From: JBBSBY01 sp038250835
Lineage (GTDB): Bacteria > Desulfobacterota > Desulfomonilia > Desulfomonilales > Desulfomonilaceae
Direction: 5' to 3'
Assembly (NCBI GenBank): GCA_038250835.1
Contig: JBBSBY010000001.1
Span: 62,001 to 126,000 of the forward strand
Length of the DNA: 64,000 nucleotides
Below the pieces are notes generated by a model that made no database searches, was not told the origin of the DNA, and saw only the letters and a list, made by a program, of their open reading frames with translations. This document shows, one piece after another, positions 63,360-64,000 of the stretch. The first letter of the stretch is position 1; each line of letters begins with the position of its first letter. The position numbers were made by a program, and so were the translations under genes.

Positions 63360-64000
63360 ATGCTACGTAATACATTTTGTCATATACCCGGAATTAAACT
63401 AAAATCTGAACAGAAGCTTTGGTCGAGCGGCATTCGTGATTGGGATGACGCTCTTACTAAAGCTGAACTCTTGCCCCGCGTCAACAAAACATTCTTAGCC
63501 GGCGGGATCACCGAATCAAAAAAACAATTGGAACTTGGGTCAGCCGAGTACTTCTCGAGACTTTTACCGATGACTGAAACTTGGCGATTGTACGCCGACT
63601 TTATAGATTCCACTGCTTTCCTCGATATAGAAACCAGTGGTGGACGTGACGACAATTACATCACCGCCATCTCTCTTTACGACGGCGTCAATCTTGCCTC
63701 GTATGTTCAGGGTGATAATCTCGATCAATTTGTCGATGATATATTCAACTATAATTTGCTGGTTACCTACAATGGTAAATGTTTCGACATTCCGTTCATA
63801 GAGCAATATTTCAATATCCGATTGACTCAAGGTCATATAGATCTTCGGCACGTGCTGCACAGCTTGGGCTTGAAAGGTGGCTTGAAAGGCTGTGAACGGA
63901 CTCTTGGCATTGACCGACGGGAACTCTCGGGTATGAACGGCTATCTGGCGATTCTCCTTTGGAACGATTACGCTTACAATGGTAACGATAAAGCTCTTGA
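63360..64000 (+). CDS. YprB-like ribonuclease H-fold exonuclease (3'-truncated by window)
   Basis: The frame runs open from ATG 63360 to the window end (213 codons seen). It belongs to the DEDD exonuclease-type YprB family: FLDIETSGG has the first Asp-Glu pair, TYNGKCFDIPFI the third Asp, and LRHVLHSLGLKGGLKGCERTLG follows as in relatives. The N-terminal 75 residues (IPGIKLKSEQKLWSSGIRDW) are also typical. Only the C-terminal end is missing. The ribosome binding site is weak. Substrate unknown. Confidence 0.85.
   Translation, partial: MLRNTFCHIPGIKLKSEQKLWSSGIRDWDDALTKAELLPRVNKTFLAGGITESKKQLELGSAEYFSRLLPMTETWRLYADFIDSTAFLDIETSGGRDDNYITAISLYDGVNLASYVQGDNLDQFVDDIFNYNLLVTYNGKCFDIPFIEQYFNIRLTQGHIDLRHVLHSLGLKGGLKGCERTLGIDRRELSGMNGYLAILLWNDYAYNGNDKAL

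Noticed and set aside
1..64000. CRISPR array, tRNA, rRNA, prophage or insertion sequence
   Set aside because: I saw no regularly spaced repeats, no T-loop with flanking acceptor stems, no rRNA sequence, and no transposase, integrase or phage structural gene.

Overview
The window reads as a chromosomal segment of a Gram-negative anaerobe, most likely a deltaproteobacterium (Desulfobacterota). Outer-membrane and periplasm genes (a BamD-type lipoprotein, PBP1A, two HtrA proteases, a LapA-like protein) show the envelope type. A CooC-type nickel insertion ATPase next to a DUF3786 protein and FolD, an AF1514-like small protein, two DUF362 proteins, archaeal-type ApgM and a UPF0280 protein are a combination I associate with sulfate-reducing or syntrophic anaerobes. 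The assignment to this group is inference, not proof. There is no rRNA, tRNA, CRISPR array, prophage or intact insertion sequence.

Layout. 1-1453: lysS (minus, C-terminal end outside the window). 1851-3366: panC-panD behind a strong promoter, a structured leader and an intrinsic terminator that ends just before panC. 3676-8432: an AF1514-like gene, then a minus-strand group serA > DUF3786 > cooC > folD linking serine, one-carbon and CO dehydrogenase functions. 8931-10327: a MerR-ParA fusion gene broken by one in-frame amber codon, plus a membrane-anchored partner. 10541-14206: a plus-strand run with coaE, small membrane proteins, a cupin and a methyltransferase. 14256-17340: a bamD-like gene, a long-chain polyprenyl diphosphate synthase and ispD. 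17892-25860: an alpha/beta hydrolase with a Cys nucleophile, a DUF362 ferredoxin, pilB-pilT-pilC and rqcH. 26122-34368: an acyl-CoA ligase, a self-contained unit for a 27-residue membrane peptide, an AttH-like protein, an unusually long Lon protease and a PDZ-less HtrA. 34824-39130: ribF, lapA-like, HIT, phosphoesterase, UPF0280 and a proline-rich secreted protein. 39759-44790: a membrane metallophosphoesterase, a Cache protein, apgM and an interspersed repeat. 44862-52192: the complete trp operon trpE-GD-C-F-B-A with promoter, a leader peptide carrying tandem Trp codons, and an attenuator. 52198-56737: an SCP2 protein, degQ-like protease and PBP1A. 57127-64000: a Tat-dependent DUF362 protein, an orphan histidine kinase, a polytopic membrane protein, a diadenylate cyclase domain protein, a cupin and a 5'-complete exonuclease gene.

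The most interesting points are regulatory or small: the trp attenuator with a 20-residue leader peptide (52008-52192), the panCD leader with its own terminator (1851-2037), a promoter/small-ORF/terminator cassette for a 27-residue membrane peptide (28023-28220), the amber-interrupted ParA gene, a Lon with a C-terminal extension of about 250 residues, and a diadenylate cyclase domain with RHM in place of RHR.
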